A stretch of 20,825 nucleotides of DNA, from assembly GCA_009886815.1 (NCBI GenBank), contig QXYP01000205.1, positions 1 to 20,825 of the forward strand. Direction: 5' to 3'. A program made the position numbers and the translations under genes. Origin of the DNA: Halieaceae bacterium. Its GTDB lineage: Bacteria; Pseudomonadota; Gammaproteobacteria; Pseudomonadales; Halieaceae. Below, piece by piece: positions 1-9,922 of this stretch. The notes beneath the pieces are model-generated. The model did not search any database and was not told the origin of the DNA. It saw only the letters and a program-made list of their open reading frames with translations. How positions within the stretch are numbered: the stretch's first letter is position 1; each line of letters starts with the position of its first letter.

Positions 1-946
1 AGTAAATCCACAGGCAGTAACCCACGTAGAAACTGAGGAACAAGCAGCCAGCTGCACGCCCCAAAAGCGCATGATTCGCTTCCTTGCGCCAACCGAGCCA
101 CGTCAGTGCTGCAAGTGTAGCTGTTGTGACAAAAACAGTCCCCAGATCCCGTTGTATATCAGTAATAGACAATGTGAGGGGTGCAAAAAATCCCGGTAGT
201 GCCAAAACAATGAGCAAGTTAAACATATTGGAACCCACGACAGCGCCAATGGCGATATCAGCATGCCCCTTTAGAGCACTCAGCATTGAAGCGGCGAGTT
301 CAGGAAGGCTGGTGCCTAGGGCGACAATAGTTAGGCCAATGACTAGCTCTGAGACGCCAAAGCCTGCAGCTATGTTTACGGCAGCCCACACTAAAACCTT
401 AGAGCTTCCCACGAGCAAGACTAGGCCTACGAAAAAAGCACCTACGGCTTTTCCGATGGGCAAACTTTCCATCTCAGCGGTATCATCATTGACGCCCGGT
501 TTGCGCAGATGAATCGCTATGCGAATGAAATACAAGAGCAGCGCAGCTGACAAAACTGAGGCATCAAAGGCCGTCAAACTGCCATCGTGTAATAGCCATC
601 CACAAAGAATGGTGATGGCAAGCAATAGCGGTAAATCGGTAAATGCAGTCGTTCTGCCGACCAATATGGGTGAGATGATCAAGGTCAGACCTAGGACTAA
701 ACCGATGTTGGCGATATTGGAGCCTAGCGCGTTGCCCACGGCTAATTCACCGGCCCCTGAGGCTGCTGCCGTCACAGACACTAAAATTTCAGGGGCTGAT
801 GTACCTAGCGATACAATCGTCATGCCAATGATCAGGGGCGACAGTCCTACACGCTGTGCCAACGAGGCTGCTCCTTGAATAAACAAGTCGGCGCTCCAAA
901 CCAGGGCGGCAATGCCCAAGGCGACGACAACAAAATTTAAAAGCAT
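1..946 (-). CDS. yrbG: YrbG-family Na+/Ca2+ exchanger, 3' end cut by window edge
   Basis: Inner-membrane cation/Ca2+ antiporter of the CaCA family, which exchanges Ca2+ for Na+. I translated the minus strand directly: 315 codons are open from the ATG at 946 to the left edge, with no stop. The family is usually about 320-325 residues, so only a few C-terminal residues are missing. Both internally repeated alpha motifs are present: GTSAPE at residues 48-53 with GNALGSN at 71-77, and GTSLPE at 211-216 with GAVVGSN at 234-240. These carry the acidic and Asn/Ser residues that line the ion site. The rest is hydrophobic, with a polar loop near residues 145-165, as expected for two sets of five helices. 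A GAGGA ribosome site lies 5-6 nt upstream of the start. The gene is divergent from mlaC, as yrbG is from the mla operon in E. coli. Plus-strand open frames across this region are shadows. Confidence 0.93.
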   Translation of the reverse strand, partial: MLLNFVVVALGIAALVWSADLFIQGAASLAQRVGLSPLIIGMTIVSLGTSAPEILVSVTAAASGAGELAVGNALGSNIANIGLVLGLTLIISPILVGRTTAFTDLPLLLAITILCGWLLHDGSLTAFDASVLSAALLLYFIRIAIHLRKPGVNDDTAEMESLPIGKAVGAFFVGLVLLVGSSKVLVWAAVNIAAGFGVSELVIGLTIVALGTSLPELAASMLSALKGHADIAIGAVVGSNMFNLLIVLALPGFFAPLTLSITDIQRDLGTVFVTTATLAALTWLGWRKEANHALLGRAAGCLFLSFYVGYCLWIY

Positions 947-1106
947 AAGCTTCCTCTACGCGGCATTGGCTAGCGCGCTTGGTATAGACGGTTGTCGCAC
1001 GCGCAGCACGCAGATCGGTTATGATGCTGCGCATTGCGATGCATCCCCTTTTCGTTGGGTTACACCGCGTATTGTATCCTACTGATCAACAATGACGGAG
1101 GCTTTG
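947..1106. promoter_or_regulatory. divergent yrbG/mlaC intergenic region
   Basis: This 160-bp gap separates the divergent yrbG and mlaC starts and must hold promoters for both. I found no convincing -35/-10 pair on either strand; the AT-rich patch near 1070-1078 could be a weak -10 for mlaC. mlaF, mlaE and mlaD, which would normally follow yrbG here, are absent and no remnant is visible. Confidence 0.4.
1097..1101 (+). promoter_or_regulatory. ribosome binding site fixing the mlaC start at 1107
   Basis: GGAGG lies 5 nt upstream of the ATG at 1107 but downstream of the in-frame ATG at 1092, so the later ATG is the likely start. Confidence 0.7.
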
Positions 1107-1817
1107 ATGGTCAACAGTGCTTTTACACCGCGTGTGATGACACCGCTAGTAGCGATACTTGCGATGTGCGCTCACCTAGGCTTTGCCAGCTTCGCGAGTG
1201 CTGAAGAAGAAATTCGGAAGCCGGGTCCTCGTGAGGTGGTTGCGGCAGCCACCGATAACATTATGACACTAGCCAGAGAAGCGCCGGCGTACTTTGACAC
1301 AGATCCGGATCGTTACACCAAAGCGGTAGGCGAGGAACTTGACGGTGTCGTGGACTTTCGTGGCTTTGCGCGCAGCGTCATGGGGCGTTACGCCAGTAAC
1401 AAGCTGTTTCAAAGCTTGGACGAAGTTGGGAAGGATAAGCTACGGGGGCAGTTAATCGCGTTTACCGACGTATTGCGCTCGGGCATGGTCAATACCTATA
1501 GCCGTGGCCTGCTGGCTTTTGGTGGCTCTAAGGTAGAATTGGGTGAAGTTGATATGGCCCCTGGTAGCACGCGAGTTGCGTCGGTGACTCAGCGAGTGTT
1601 TGGAGATGACGGTAAAATCTACACCGTTAAGTACCAGATGGGGCAGTATCGTGATGGCAGCTGGAAACTCCGCAACCTGATCATTGAAAATATCAACTTG
1701 GGTGAAATTTATCGGGGGCAATTTGAGGCGGCGGTCCTTGAAGCTGACGGTGATTTAAACGTGGTAATTGCAAATTGGGATGACAATCGAGTGAAATCCC
1801 TGTCAACGGAGGAATAA
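1107..1817 (+). CDS. mlaC: MlaC/Ttg2D periplasmic phospholipid-binding protein
   Basis: Soluble periplasmic shuttle of the Mla system. In the known system it carries phospholipids between the outer-membrane MlaA complex and the inner-membrane MlaFEDB transporter. From the start at 1107 the product is 236 residues. It has an N-terminal signal peptide (hydrophobic stretch, then A-S-A followed by an acidic EEE start of the mature protein) and the MlaC-type alpha/beta domain ending in the LRNLIIENINLGEIYRGQF-type region that corresponds to the C-terminal part of E. coli MlaC. It is somewhat longer than the E. coli protein (about 211 residues). It is followed after 1 nt by ibaG, so the two are surely co-transcribed. 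Oddly, the permease genes mlaF, mlaE and mlaD are not upstream and mlaB is not downstream, so the partners must be encoded elsewhere or be absent. Family assignment is firm; function is inferred from homologues. Confidence 0.88.
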   Translation: MVNSAFTPRVMTPLVAILAMCAHLGFASFASAEEEIRKPGPREVVAAATDNIMTLAREAPAYFDTDPDRYTKAVGEELDGVVDFRGFARSVMGRYASNKLFQSLDEVGKDKLRGQLIAFTDVLRSGMVNTYSRGLLAFGGSKVELGEVDMAPGSTRVASVTQRVFGDDGKIYTVKYQMGQYRDGSWKLRNLIIENINLGEIYRGQFEAAVLEADGDLNVVIANWDDNRVKSLSTEE

Positions 1818-1818
1818 C

Positions 1819-2052
1819 GTGGACGTCAATGAAGTGAGAGATCTAGTCTTGGCGGCATTCCCAGAGTCCGAGGTGGATGTTGATTTAGCCGGTGGACACT
1901 ACACAGTGACAGTGATCTCTGAGGGCTTTACCGGCGTCCGATCGGTTGCAAGGCAGCAGCGTGTCTATGCACCTCTGGCATCTGCCATCGCTGCAGGTCA
2001 CATGCATGCGGTCAACATTCGCGCCTTGACGCCCGCCGAAGCGGCGGGTTGA
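1819..2052 (+). CDS. ibaG: BolA-family protein IbaG
   Basis: Small BolA/IbaG-type protein of 77 residues. Homologues bind monothiol glutaredoxins through a shared [2Fe-2S] cluster and take part in iron-sulfur trafficking and acid response. The BolA signature is visible: HYTVTV near residue 27, S-x-x-F-x-G, then RQQ-x-VY, and a conserved G-H-M-H-A-V helix-strand ending in LTPAE. Start is GTG at 1819, with GGAGG 6 nt upstream inside the end of mlaC. Its place between mlaC and murA is the usual one in gammaproteobacteria, where ibaG normally follows mlaB; here mlaB is missing. Confidence 0.9.
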   Translation: MDVNEVRDLVLAAFPESEVDVDLAGGHYTVTVISEGFTGVRSVARQQRVYAPLASAIAAGHMHAVNIRALTPAEAAG

Positions 2053-3324
<1,272 letters not shown>

Positions 3325-3347
3325 ATTTACGACGTCTCGGAAAAGTC

Positions 3348-4004
3348 ATGACACAGCAATTAACGATAGCACTCACTAAAGGACGCATCCTAAAGCAGAC
3401 ACTTCCTCTGCTGCAGGCGGCTGGACTTGCGCCTGTCGAAGATATCGCCAGTAGTCGCAAGCTTATTTTTAACACCGAGCATGCCAATGTACGGGTGGTT
3501 ATTTTGCGTGGTTCCGATGTTCCCACCTACGTTCGGCATGGTGCGGCTGATATTGGTGTTGTGGGTAAAGACATGCTCCTCGAATTTGGTGCCGAGGGGT
3601 TATACGAACCCCTAGATCTGGGAATAGCACCCTGCCGCTTGATGACGGCGGGATTTTCAGGGCGAGAAAACACGAGAACGCGAATTCGTGTGGCGAGTAA
3701 GTTCGTTAATATCGCGAGGCGTCATTACTCCAGTAAGGGTATTCAGGCCGACATCATTAAGCTGTATGGGGCCATGGAATTAGCGCCTCTTATGGACCTT
3801 GCCGATGAGATTGTCGACATTGTCGATACGGGTAACACGCTGCGAGCAAACGGCATGTCGCCCTTGGAGCATATTGCTGATATCAGCACGCGGTTGGTGG
3901 TGAATAAAGCCGCCATGCGAACACGCCATGACGCGATACAGGAAGTGATTGAGGCCCTTGCCCGAACCGTTGATCAGGCGGCAAATCGGGGCAGCACCTC
4001 ATGA
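3348..4004 (+). CDS. hisG: ATP phosphoribosyltransferase, short form (HisGS)
   Basis: Catalyses the first step of histidine synthesis: condensation of ATP with PRPP. From the ATG at 3348 the product is 218 residues, starting [13 protein letters not shown]. The frame stays open upstream into murA, but that extension is not HisG-like. Motifs include ALTKGR at the N terminus, ADIGVVGKD near residues 67-75, and the PRPP-binding loop [13 protein letters not shown]. The protein lacks the C-terminal ACT-like regulatory domain of the long form (about 300 residues), so it is the short form that requires the HisZ subunit. hisZ is not in this window. The ribosome site is weak (GGAAAAG). The stop overlaps the hisD start as ATGA, indicating translational coupling. 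Confidence 0.96.
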   Translation: MTQQLTIALTKGRILKQTLPLLQAAGLAPVEDIASSRKLIFNTEHANVRVVILRGSDVPTYVRHGAADIGVVGKDMLLEFGAEGLYEPLDLGIAPCRLMTAGFSGRENTRTRIRVASKFVNIARRHYSSKGIQADIIKLYGAMELAPLMDLADEIVDIVDTGNTLRANGMSPLEHIADISTRLVVNKAAMRTRHDAIQEVIEALARTVDQAANRGSTS

Positions 4005-5314
4005 GTAAGCTGCTGCGTCGCCTCGATACGGCGTCTGATGCTTTCGAGACAGACTTAGCACAATTGACGGCTCGTCATGATGAGCGCGACGGTGAACTCG
4101 TGAGTCGAGTCGCCACGATTATTGCGGCTGTTCGTAACGGGGGTGACGCTGCGTTACTGGAACTGACAAGAGACCTTGATCAACACCCGGGTACATCCGT
4201 TGCTGATCTATTGATTGAACCGCCGGAAATGCAGGCGGCGCTCGATGCTCTTGACCCTGATATTCGCGAGGCACTAGAGACTGCGGCAGACAGAATTCGT
4301 GATTACCATCAGCATCAAGTCAGCCATAGCTGGTCCTTTGAAGATGCCCTGGGCAATCATTTAGGACAACAAGTTACCCCGATGGCGCGGGTTGGAATCT
4401 ATGTGCCCGGGGGTAAAGCCAGTTATCCGTCATCGGTTTTAATGAATGCTATTCCCGCCAAGGTGGCAGGCGTTCCGGAAATTATTATGGTGGTCCCTGC
4501 GCCCGGTGGAGTGATTAATCCACTGGTACTGGCTGCAGCTGCTCTGGCGGGTGTCGATCGCATTATCACCGTTGGTGGTGCTCAAGCTATTGCAGCCTTG
4601 GCCTATGGGACCGAGACAGTGCCGGGGGTCGACAAAATTGTGGGACCCGGTAATCGCTACGTGGCGGAAGCCAAACGGCAGGTTTTTGGTGTCGTTGGCA
4701 TAGATATGGTGGCGGGCCCATCAGAGGTTCTGATTATTGCCGATGGGAGTGCCCCCGCATCATGGATGGCGTTGGACCTGTTCTCACAAGCTGAACATGA
4801 CGAGCAGGCGCAAGCGATTTTAATTTGCCCCGACGAGGCTTATCTCGATGCTGTCGAGATTGCCATAGAAGAGCTGCTGAGCACGATGGCGAGGGAGAGT
4901 ATTATTCGCGCGGCTTTGGCCAATCGAGGGGCACTCATCAAAGTGCACGATCTTGATGATGGCATAGCACTGAGCAACAAGTTGGCCCCCGAGCATTTAC
5001 AACTGGCCTTCCAAAATGCAGAAGCCCGGGTCCCGGAGCTGACCGTTGCAGGCGCTATTTTTGTGGGTGTCATGAGCTGCGAGTCGCTAGGTGATTATTG
5101 TGCCGGCCCTAACCACGTACTGCCTACGTCGAGCACTGCGCGATTCTCTTCGCCTTTAGGGGTCTATGACTTTCAAAAACGGAGCTCTATTATTCATTGT
5201 TCCACGGAAGGGGCCAAAGCCCTGTCGGGGGTCGCTTCGGTACTGGCTCGAGGCGAGTCGCTAGAAGCCCATGCGCGTAGCGCTGAAGTAAGGCTTACAC
5301 GCCCCGACCTTTAA
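4001..5314 (+). CDS. hisD: histidinol dehydrogenase
   Basis: Zn-dependent, NAD-linked enzyme that oxidises L-histidinol to L-histidine in two steps. The product is 437 residues, the normal length. Visible landmarks: [21 protein letters not shown] at 137-157, the NAD-site [12 protein letters not shown] at 214-225, and DMVAGPSE at 235-242. The zinc ligands match the family: Gln263 and His266 in SQAEHDE, Asp365 in GDYCAGPNH and His424 in EAHARS. The catalytic Glu331-His332 pair is in LAPEHLQ. It overlaps hisG by 4 nt. hisC, which follows hisD in Pseudomonas as I recall, is absent here. The stop overlaps the stop of the convergent algW by 4 nt, so there is no room for a separate terminator. Confidence 0.97.
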   Translation: MSKLLRRLDTASDAFETDLAQLTARHDERDGELVSRVATIIAAVRNGGDAALLELTRDLDQHPGTSVADLLIEPPEMQAALDALDPDIREALETAADRIRDYHQHQVSHSWSFEDALGNHLGQQVTPMARVGIYVPGGKASYPSSVLMNAIPAKVAGVPEIIMVVPAPGGVINPLVLAAAALAGVDRIITVGGAQAIAALAYGTETVPGVDKIVGPGNRYVAEAKRQVFGVVGIDMVAGPSEVLIIADGSAPASWMALDLFSQAEHDEQAQAILICPDEAYLDAVEIAIEELLSTMARESIIRAALANRGALIKVHDLDDGIALSNKLAPEHLQLAFQNAEARVPELTVAGAIFVGVMSCESLGDYCAGPNHVLPTSSTARFSSPLGVYDFQKRSSIIHCSTEGAKALSGVASVLARGESLEAHARSAEVRLTRPDL

Positions 5315-6417
5315 CCTTCGGGCCTGGTACCCACCACCGCCTGGAGCTGAACCGGCTCTTGCTGGCGGCCTCGCGCCACCTCAATGTCAACAATTTCTCC
5401 GGGCCTGAAACGAGCGATTTGATGCATGGTGATTCGTCCGTCATTCACTGTGTTGCCATTAATAGCACTGATTACATCGCCTAATCGCAGTCCAGCGCGG
5501 GCTGCGGGACCGTCTTCCGCAAGTCCTGAAACCACCAGCACTTGCTGCTGCTGGGCAATCGTTTCAGGGGTTTGAAGTAGCTCTACACTTACGCCCAGCC
5601 AACCTCGCACCACCGTGCCGTAGTTGACCAAGTCTTTCATGACGAAGTGGGCTAAATTAACCGGGGTCGCTAGATTGATGCCGATGGCAGCATCGTCAGC
5701 GCCCTCGCCGTTAGCGGTATAGATCAGGGTGTTGATACCCAACAGTTTTCCAGAAGCGTCAATCAAGGCGCCACCAGAGCTGCCCAATAGAACGCTTGCG
5801 TCGGTCTGAATGTAGTCCTCGTAGTCAGAGGCTTGAAGCCCGTATCGACTCAAACCAGAAATAATCCCCTGACTGACGGAGTGACCAAAACCATAGGGAT
5901 TGCCAATGGCAAGCACGACATCACCCACCTTGGCTTTATCAGAGTTTGCGAGAGTGATGGGTGTCAAGCCTGGTAGCTGGATCTGGAGTACGGCGAGGTC
6001 GGTAGCGGGATCAGACCCGATAGCAGTTGCTTTGGCTGATCGACCATCGTGGAGGAGCACCTGAATGGCATCGGCATCGGCGATAACATGGTTATTGGTA
6101 ATGATATGCCCTTCGGGGGTGAGGATAACCCCGGAACCTAGTGAGCGTTCGACGCGCTGGCGTCGCCCTGAATTTCCCAGAAAGCGGCGTAGTAAAGGAT
6201 CATTTAAGGATTGACTGCGGCCTGAATCCACCAGTTTGGCGGTGTAAATATTAACGACTGAGGGTGTCGCCAATGCGACGGCGTCACTGTAGCTGGTCTT
6301 AACCTGGCCGCGCTCTCTGCCCAGGGGCTCGGGTAAAACCCATTGGTCTAAAATGATGGCTGCCGCTAGTATTCCTGTAAGCGTCGGCCAAAAAAGGCTT
6401 GAAAAAAACTCTCTCAC
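5311..6417 (-). CDS. algW: DegS/AlgW-type membrane-anchored PDZ serine protease
   Basis: Periplasmic trypsin-like protease anchored in the inner membrane. In known members it performs site-1 cleavage of the anti-sigma factor RseA/MucA after sensing unfolded outer-membrane proteins through its PDZ domain. The product is 368 residues, from GTG at 6417 with GGAGG about 9 nt upstream. There is one N-terminal membrane helix at about 8-26, a protease domain at about 45-255 and a single PDZ domain at about 268-355, which separates it from two-PDZ DegP/DegQ. The catalytic triad is His110 (TNNHVI), Asp140 (DPATDLAVL) and Ser214. The segment before the serine is unusual: [13 protein letters not shown] instead of the family's DA(A/S)INxGNSGGAL. 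Gene order next to nif3, zapG and zapE supports DegS/AlgW. The rseA and rpoE genes are not in this window. Confidence 0.93.
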   Translation of the reverse strand: MREFFSSLFWPTLTGILAAAIILDQWVLPEPLGRERGQVKTSYSDAVALATPSVVNIYTAKLVDSGRSQSLNDPLLRRFLGNSGRRQRVERSLGSGVILTPEGHIITNNHVIADADAIQVLLHDGRSAKATAIGSDPATDLAVLQIQLPGLTPITLANSDKAKVGDVVLAIGNPYGFGHSVSQGIISGLSRYGLQASDYEDYIQTDASVLLGSSGGALIDASGKLLGINTLIYTANGEGADDAAIGINLATPVNLAHFVMKDLVNYGTVVRGWLGVSVELLQTPETIAQQQQVLVVSGLAEDGPAARAGLRLGDVISAINGNTVNDGRITMHQIARFRPGEIVDIEVARGRQQEPVQLQAVVGTRPEG

Positions 6418-6503
6418 TGATTAATTCCTCCGGTCGCGGTGATTGTAAAACAGACTGGGCCGGTTAATCTTGTTTACTCACGAATGATTTCAGGGGAGTT
6501 TTC

Positions 6504-7259
6504 ATGGGAACGTCGCGGCAAAAAATGCAGGCAGCGCTCAACGTATTGCTTGAACCCCAGCGATTTCAAGATTTTGCACCCAATGGACTTCAGGTGGAAG
6601 GTCGCGAGCACATTGATATTGTGGTCTCTGGCGTAACGGCTAGTCAGGCACTGTTAAATGCAGCGATCGCCCTGAAGGCAGATGCAGTACTCGTGCACCA
6701 TGGGTACTTCTGGCGGTCGGAAGACCCTTGCTTGGTGGGAATGAAAGGGCGCCGGGTGCAGACCCTTATGCAAGCGGATATAAATTTGTTCGCCTACCAC
6801 CTTCCCTTGGACTGCCATAGGGAGCTGGGTAATAACGCGGGGTTGGGAAGGGCGCTGGGCGTACCTCAATTTGGGCCATTAATACCGGAGGAACCGACGT
6901 TGCCGGTGTTTGTGGGTGAATTACCTGAGGTGTTGTCGCAGGTTCAGGTCGCTGACAGCCTGTCAAAGGAGCTCGGCCGACAGGTTCTGTCTGAGGGTGA
7001 TCGCGCCATTAGGCGCATCGCTTGGTGCACCGGAGGAGGTCAGGGTTACATTGATAAAGCCGCCGATGCGGGCGCTGATCTTTTTGTGACGGGTGAGGTT
7101 TCAGAGCAGACTATTCATATTGCTAGGGAGCGAGATATTGGCTTCATTGCTGCAGGTCATCACGCTACTGAGCGTTTTGGCGTGCAGAGCGTCGGTGCAT
7201 GGTTAAGCCGGGAGCTCGGTGTGGCGCACCATTTTGTCGATGATGACAATCCAGCTTGA
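6504..7259 (+). CDS. Nif3-like dinuclear metal-centre protein (YbgI family)
   Basis: Member of the Nif3/YbgI/DUF34 family, 251 residues against 247 for E. coli YbgI. Members form ring-like hexamers with a dinuclear metal site; a GTP cyclohydrolase I-related role has been proposed for some, but the physiological function is unsettled. The metal ligands are all visible: His65-His66 in VHHGYF, Asp103 in YHLPLDCH, and His219 plus Glu223 in AGHHATE. The start ATG at 6504 has an AGGGGAG ribosome site 6-7 nt upstream. It is divergent from algW and convergent with zapG, with only 2 nt between the two stop codons. The same gene sits next to algW in Pseudomonas as I recall. Confidence 0.92.
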   Translation: MGTSRQKMQAALNVLLEPQRFQDFAPNGLQVEGREHIDIVVSGVTASQALLNAAIALKADAVLVHHGYFWRSEDPCLVGMKGRRVQTLMQADINLFAYHLPLDCHRELGNNAGLGRALGVPQFGPLIPEEPTLPVFVGELPEVLSQVQVADSLSKELGRQVLSEGDRAIRRIAWCTGGGQGYIDKAADAGADLFVTGEVSEQTIHIARERDIGFIAAGHHATERFGVQSVGAWLSRELGVAHHFVDDDNPA

Positions 7260-7261
7260 GA

Positions 7262-7756
7262 CTAGGCAGAGCGATCGAGTCGATCAGGTTCCATGAGGCG
7301 GTCAATATCTTCGCTGGCAGGCTTATCGAGTCCGAAAGTCTCTGACAGCTGGCCTTTTTCATCAGGGCTTTTTCTGGGAGCGTAATCGAGGGGTGGGATC
7401 ACATCGACTAGGTTACCGGGAATGTCTTGACTGCTGGAGACGGTATCGAGGAGAGTTTTTGCGTTGGGAATATCGATATCGCCATCGCATAGATTTTCGG
7501 CGCCCGCTGCCAGATGGGTGTAAACCTCACGGTAGTCTTCGGTCATTCGACCGAGCAGTCGTGCGGTCTTGGCAAAATGCTCTGCAACGTCTGCCTCATA
7601 ATCAGCACGGCTCTCCTGCGCGCGCTCCAACCGCGATTCTAAGTCTATAATGACGTCGCGTTTACTCTTTTTGCGTATGCCCAGCAGCCAGCCGCAGCCT
7701 AGGCCGACACCGATCCCTAATAGTGCTGTCGCTATAAGTATTGCTGCGGATGGCAT
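7262..7756 (-). CDS. zapG: ZapG/YhcB (DUF1043) inner-membrane division protein
   Basis: Small inner-membrane protein, 164 residues. E. coli YhcB/ZapG links cell division and envelope synthesis. Visible are an N-terminal membrane helix at about residues 5-26, a basic stop-transfer patch (RKKSKRD), a predicted coiled coil at about 36-60, and the family core AEHFAKTARLL...MTEDYREVYTHLA. The C-terminal tail is acidic and proline-rich, probably disordered. I chose the ATG at 7756 because TGGAG lies 6 nt upstream; an in-frame TTG two codons earlier overlaps that site's spacing and is less likely. It is divergent from zapE, as in E. coli, and convergent with the Nif3 gene. Confidence 0.9.
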   Translation of the reverse strand: MPSAAILIATALLGIGVGLGCGWLLGIRKKSKRDVIIDLESRLERAQESRADYEADVAEHFAKTARLLGRMTEDYREVYTHLAAGAENLCDGDIDIPNAKTLLDTVSSSQDIPGNLVDVIPPLDYAPRKSPDEKGQLSETFGLDKPASEDIDRLMEPDRLDRSA

Positions 7757-7801
7757 AAACAACTCCAGTTCGCCAGTCGATACGTAAACACAAGCTCATA
7801 G

Positions 7802-7830
7802 TGTACAACGCTTCCGTCACGACACATAAT
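7802..7830 (+). promoter_or_regulatory. candidate sigma-70 promoter for zapE
   Basis: TGTACA (7802-7807) and CATAAT (7825-7830) are separated by 17 bp. The match is 4/6 and 5/6. Transcription would begin near 7837, giving a leader of only about 16 nt and placing the GGAG at 7836-7839 at its very start, which weakens the case. Confidence 0.35.
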
Positions 7831-7852
7831 TTCTTGGAGCTCCCACAGTATT

Positions 7853-8956
7853 ATGCAGCAATTTTCACCGAAGCAGCGCTACGAGGAAGACCTTGCTAAG
7901 CCAGGATTTCAGCAAGATGAGGCCCAGGCTGAGGCCGTTAACAAGCTGCAAGACCTTTACGACCGTTTGGTTGAGCGGGAGCTCAAGCAGCGCAGCGTGA
8001 CTGCCAGGTTACGTCGAGCCTTTAGTGAAAAAAGTACACCAGAGCAGGGATTGTATTTCTGGGGTGGTGTTGGGCGGGGAAAGACTTATTTGGTTGATGT
8101 CTTTTATGAGAGTTTGCCCTTCGAAGCCAAGCTCAGGGTTCACTTCCATCGGTTTATGCAGCGTGTTCATCAGGAGTTGACCGCCCTTGCTGGAGAGAAA
8201 AATCCCTTGGAGCAAGTGGCGGCTGGTATTGCAGCGGAGGCTCGAGTTATTTGTTTTGACGAGTTTTTTGTCAGTGACATAGCCGATGCTATGATTTTGG
8301 CTGGGCTTATGACGGCGCTCTTTCGGCGGGGTGTGACACTGGTGGCCACATCGAATATTGAACCACGAGACCTCTACAAAGACGGTTTGCAGAGGGCGCG
8401 ATTTTTGCCCGCGATTAAACTGATCGAGACGTTTACCGATGTGGTTAACGTGGACTCGGGCGTCGACTATCGGCTGCGCACCCTCGAACAAGTAGAGCTG
8501 TGGCATACCCCGCTCAATACAGCGTCTGAAACGGCGCTAACAGGCGATTTTCAGGCCCTATCGGTGGGTATGGCCCCGACTTCGGCAACCATTGAAATTA
8601 ACAATCGCACCATCAAAACTCAGGCCATGGTCGAGGGTATGGCGATGATTAGCTTTCAAGAGCTATGTCAGCAGCCTCGAAGCTCTAGTGATTTTATAGA
8701 GCTAGCCCGCATCTTTCACACCGTTTTGGTGCCCGGAATTATAGTGATGCCGAGTCATCAGGAGGATGTTGCGAGGCGTTTTGTGAATATGGTGGATGAA
8801 TTTTATGACCGCGGTGTTAAGTTAATCGTCACTGCAGAGGCCGCTCCTGAGGCGCTATATCAAGGAAATCTGCTGAATTTTGAGTTTCGCAGAACCTTAT
8901 CTCGGCTGCAGGAAATGCAATCTAGGGAGTATCTCGCGAGGGAACACAGGCCGTAA
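7853..8956 (+). CDS. zapE: cell division protein ZapE (AFG1-like ATPase)
   Basis: AFG1-like P-loop ATPase that associates with the Z ring during constriction in E. coli. The product is 367 residues and matches E. coli ZapE closely along its length. Visible elements are Walker A GGVGRGKT at 71-78, FHRFM near 98-102, Walker [12 protein letters not shown] at 132-142, sensor-like ATSN at 165-168, [10 protein letters not shown] at 179-188, and the C-terminal [15 protein letters not shown]. The ribosome site (GGAG at 7836-7839) is 13 nt from the ATG, longer than usual. The gene is divergent from zapG and upstream of rplM in the same direction, the conserved gammaproteobacterial arrangement. Confidence 0.96.
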   Translation: MQQFSPKQRYEEDLAKPGFQQDEAQAEAVNKLQDLYDRLVERELKQRSVTARLRRAFSEKSTPEQGLYFWGGVGRGKTYLVDVFYESLPFEAKLRVHFHRFMQRVHQELTALAGEKNPLEQVAAGIAAEARVICFDEFFVSDIADAMILAGLMTALFRRGVTLVATSNIEPRDLYKDGLQRARFLPAIKLIETFTDVVNVDSGVDYRLRTLEQVELWHTPLNTASETALTGDFQALSVGMAPTSATIEINNRTIKTQAMVEGMAMISFQELCQQPRSSSDFIELARIFHTVLVPGIIVMPSHQEDVARRFVNMVDEFYDRGVKLIVTAEAAPEALYQGNLLNFEFRRTLSRLQEMQSREYLAREHRP

Positions 8957-9089
8957 GGGCTGCGGGCCGCTTCGCTGGAAAATTATTAGGTGTGGGCGTT
9001 GCTCTGGGGCTCACTTAAATCGCTTGAAAGCGTGGCCGCCATCCAGTACCATCCGCGCTCCCTTGAATTTGCCCCTTGAGGCGTCACAA
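8957..9089 (+). other. zapE-rplM intergenic leader
   Basis: This 133-bp gap precedes the ribosomal protein pair and probably carries its promoter and leader. A short hairpin is visible (CGCTT-GA-AAGCG, 9021-9032). I could not find a convincing -35/-10 pair. An L13 autoregulatory site would be expected here, but I cannot demonstrate one. Confidence 0.3.
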
Positions 9090-9518
9090 ATGAAAACATA
9101 CAGCGCTAAAGCTGGCGATGTACAACACGATTGGTTTGTTGTCGACGCAGAAGATAAGACGCTTGGACGTCTTGCCACAGAAATTGCACACCGTTTGCGC
9201 GGGAAGCATAAGCCCGAGTTTACCCCCCATATGGACATGGGCGACTACATTGTGGTCGTGAACTGTGAAAAAATCAGAGTAACGGGTAAGAAGCAGACCG
9301 ATAAAATGTATCACCACCACTCAGGTTACCCGGGTGGTATTAAGTCTTACAGCTTTGAAAAGCTCATTGATCGCGCTCCCGAGCGCGTACTGCAGCGGGC
9401 TGTGAAGGGCATGTTGCCCAAAAATCCCCTGGGGCGCGCAATGTTCCGAAAACTCAAAGTCTACTCGGGCTCTGAGCATCCGCACGTCGCTCAGCAACCA
9501 CAAGCCCTGGCGCTTTAG
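9090..9518 (+). CDS. rplM: 50S ribosomal protein L13
   Basis: Large-subunit ribosomal protein, 142 residues, exactly the E. coli length. It begins [15 protein letters not shown] and contains the L13 core: [33 protein letters not shown], the HHSGYPGG motif and [10 protein letters not shown]. The frame is open upstream to 8880, but that segment is not L13-like and overlaps the zapE end. The ATG at 9090 has a TTGAGG ribosome site about 8 nt upstream. rpsI follows 11 nt later, so the two ribosomal proteins form the usual operon. Confidence 0.98.
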   Translation: MKTYSAKAGDVQHDWFVVDAEDKTLGRLATEIAHRLRGKHKPEFTPHMDMGDYIVVVNCEKIRVTGKKQTDKMYHHHSGYPGGIKSYSFEKLIDRAPERVLQRAVKGMLPKNPLGRAMFRKLKVYSGSEHPHVAQQPQALAL

Positions 9519-9529
9519 AGGAAATCAAT

Positions 9530-9922
9530 ATGTCTACGGCACAGTATTACGGCACAGGCCGACGCAAAACCTCAACCGCTCGCGTGTTCCTTCGCACCGG
9601 TACCGGCAATATCCAAATCAATGGCCGTACTATTGATGAGTATTTTGGGCGTGAGGTAGCGCGAATGATCGTGCGCCAACCCTTGGAGCTGACACAGTTG
9701 AATGATCGCTTTGACGCCTACGTTACCGTCAGCGGCGGTGGCAGTTTTGGTCAAGCTGGCGCTATTCGGCACGGCTTAACGCGGGCTCTGATGGATTATG
9801 ATGAGTCACTGCGTGGAGCGCTTCGTGCCGAGGGCTTTGTGACCCGAGATGCCCGAGAAGTCGAGCGAAAAAAGGTGGGTTTACGGAAGGCTCGTCGTCG
9901 TCCTCAGTTCTCCAAGCGCTAA
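9530..9922 (+). CDS. rpsI: 30S ribosomal protein S9
   Basis: Small-subunit ribosomal protein, 130 residues as in E. coli. It shows the [16 protein letters not shown] start, [16 protein letters not shown] in the middle and the basic tail [12 protein letters not shown] that reaches the P site of the ribosome. A GAGGAAA ribosome site precedes the ATG. A 9-bp perfect inverted repeat begins inside its last codons. Confidence 0.98.
   Translation: MSTAQYYGTGRRKTSTARVFLRTGTGNIQINGRTIDEYFGREVARMIVRQPLELTQLNDRFDAYVTVSGGGSFGQAGAIRHGLTRALMDYDESLRGALRAEGFVTRDAREVERKKVGLRKARRRPQFSKR

Noticed and set aside
84..878. Two long plus-strand open frames at 84-512 and 519-878
   Set aside because: They lie antisense to yrbG, whose 315-codon frame has clear exchanger motifs. 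Their translations are low-complexity Ser/Ala/Thr/Pro-rich and resemble no family.
8009..8506. 165-codon minus-strand open frame
   Set aside because: Antisense to zapE through its Walker motifs; no recognisable domain or ribosome site.
8880..9089. N-terminal extension of the rplM frame
   Set aside because: The upstream part overlaps the end of zapE and is not L13-like; the ATG at 9090 gives exactly the normal L13 length and N terminus.
8957..9089. L13 autoregulatory leader RNA
   Set aside because: Expected by analogy, but I see only a 5-bp hairpin and cannot match a known leader structure.
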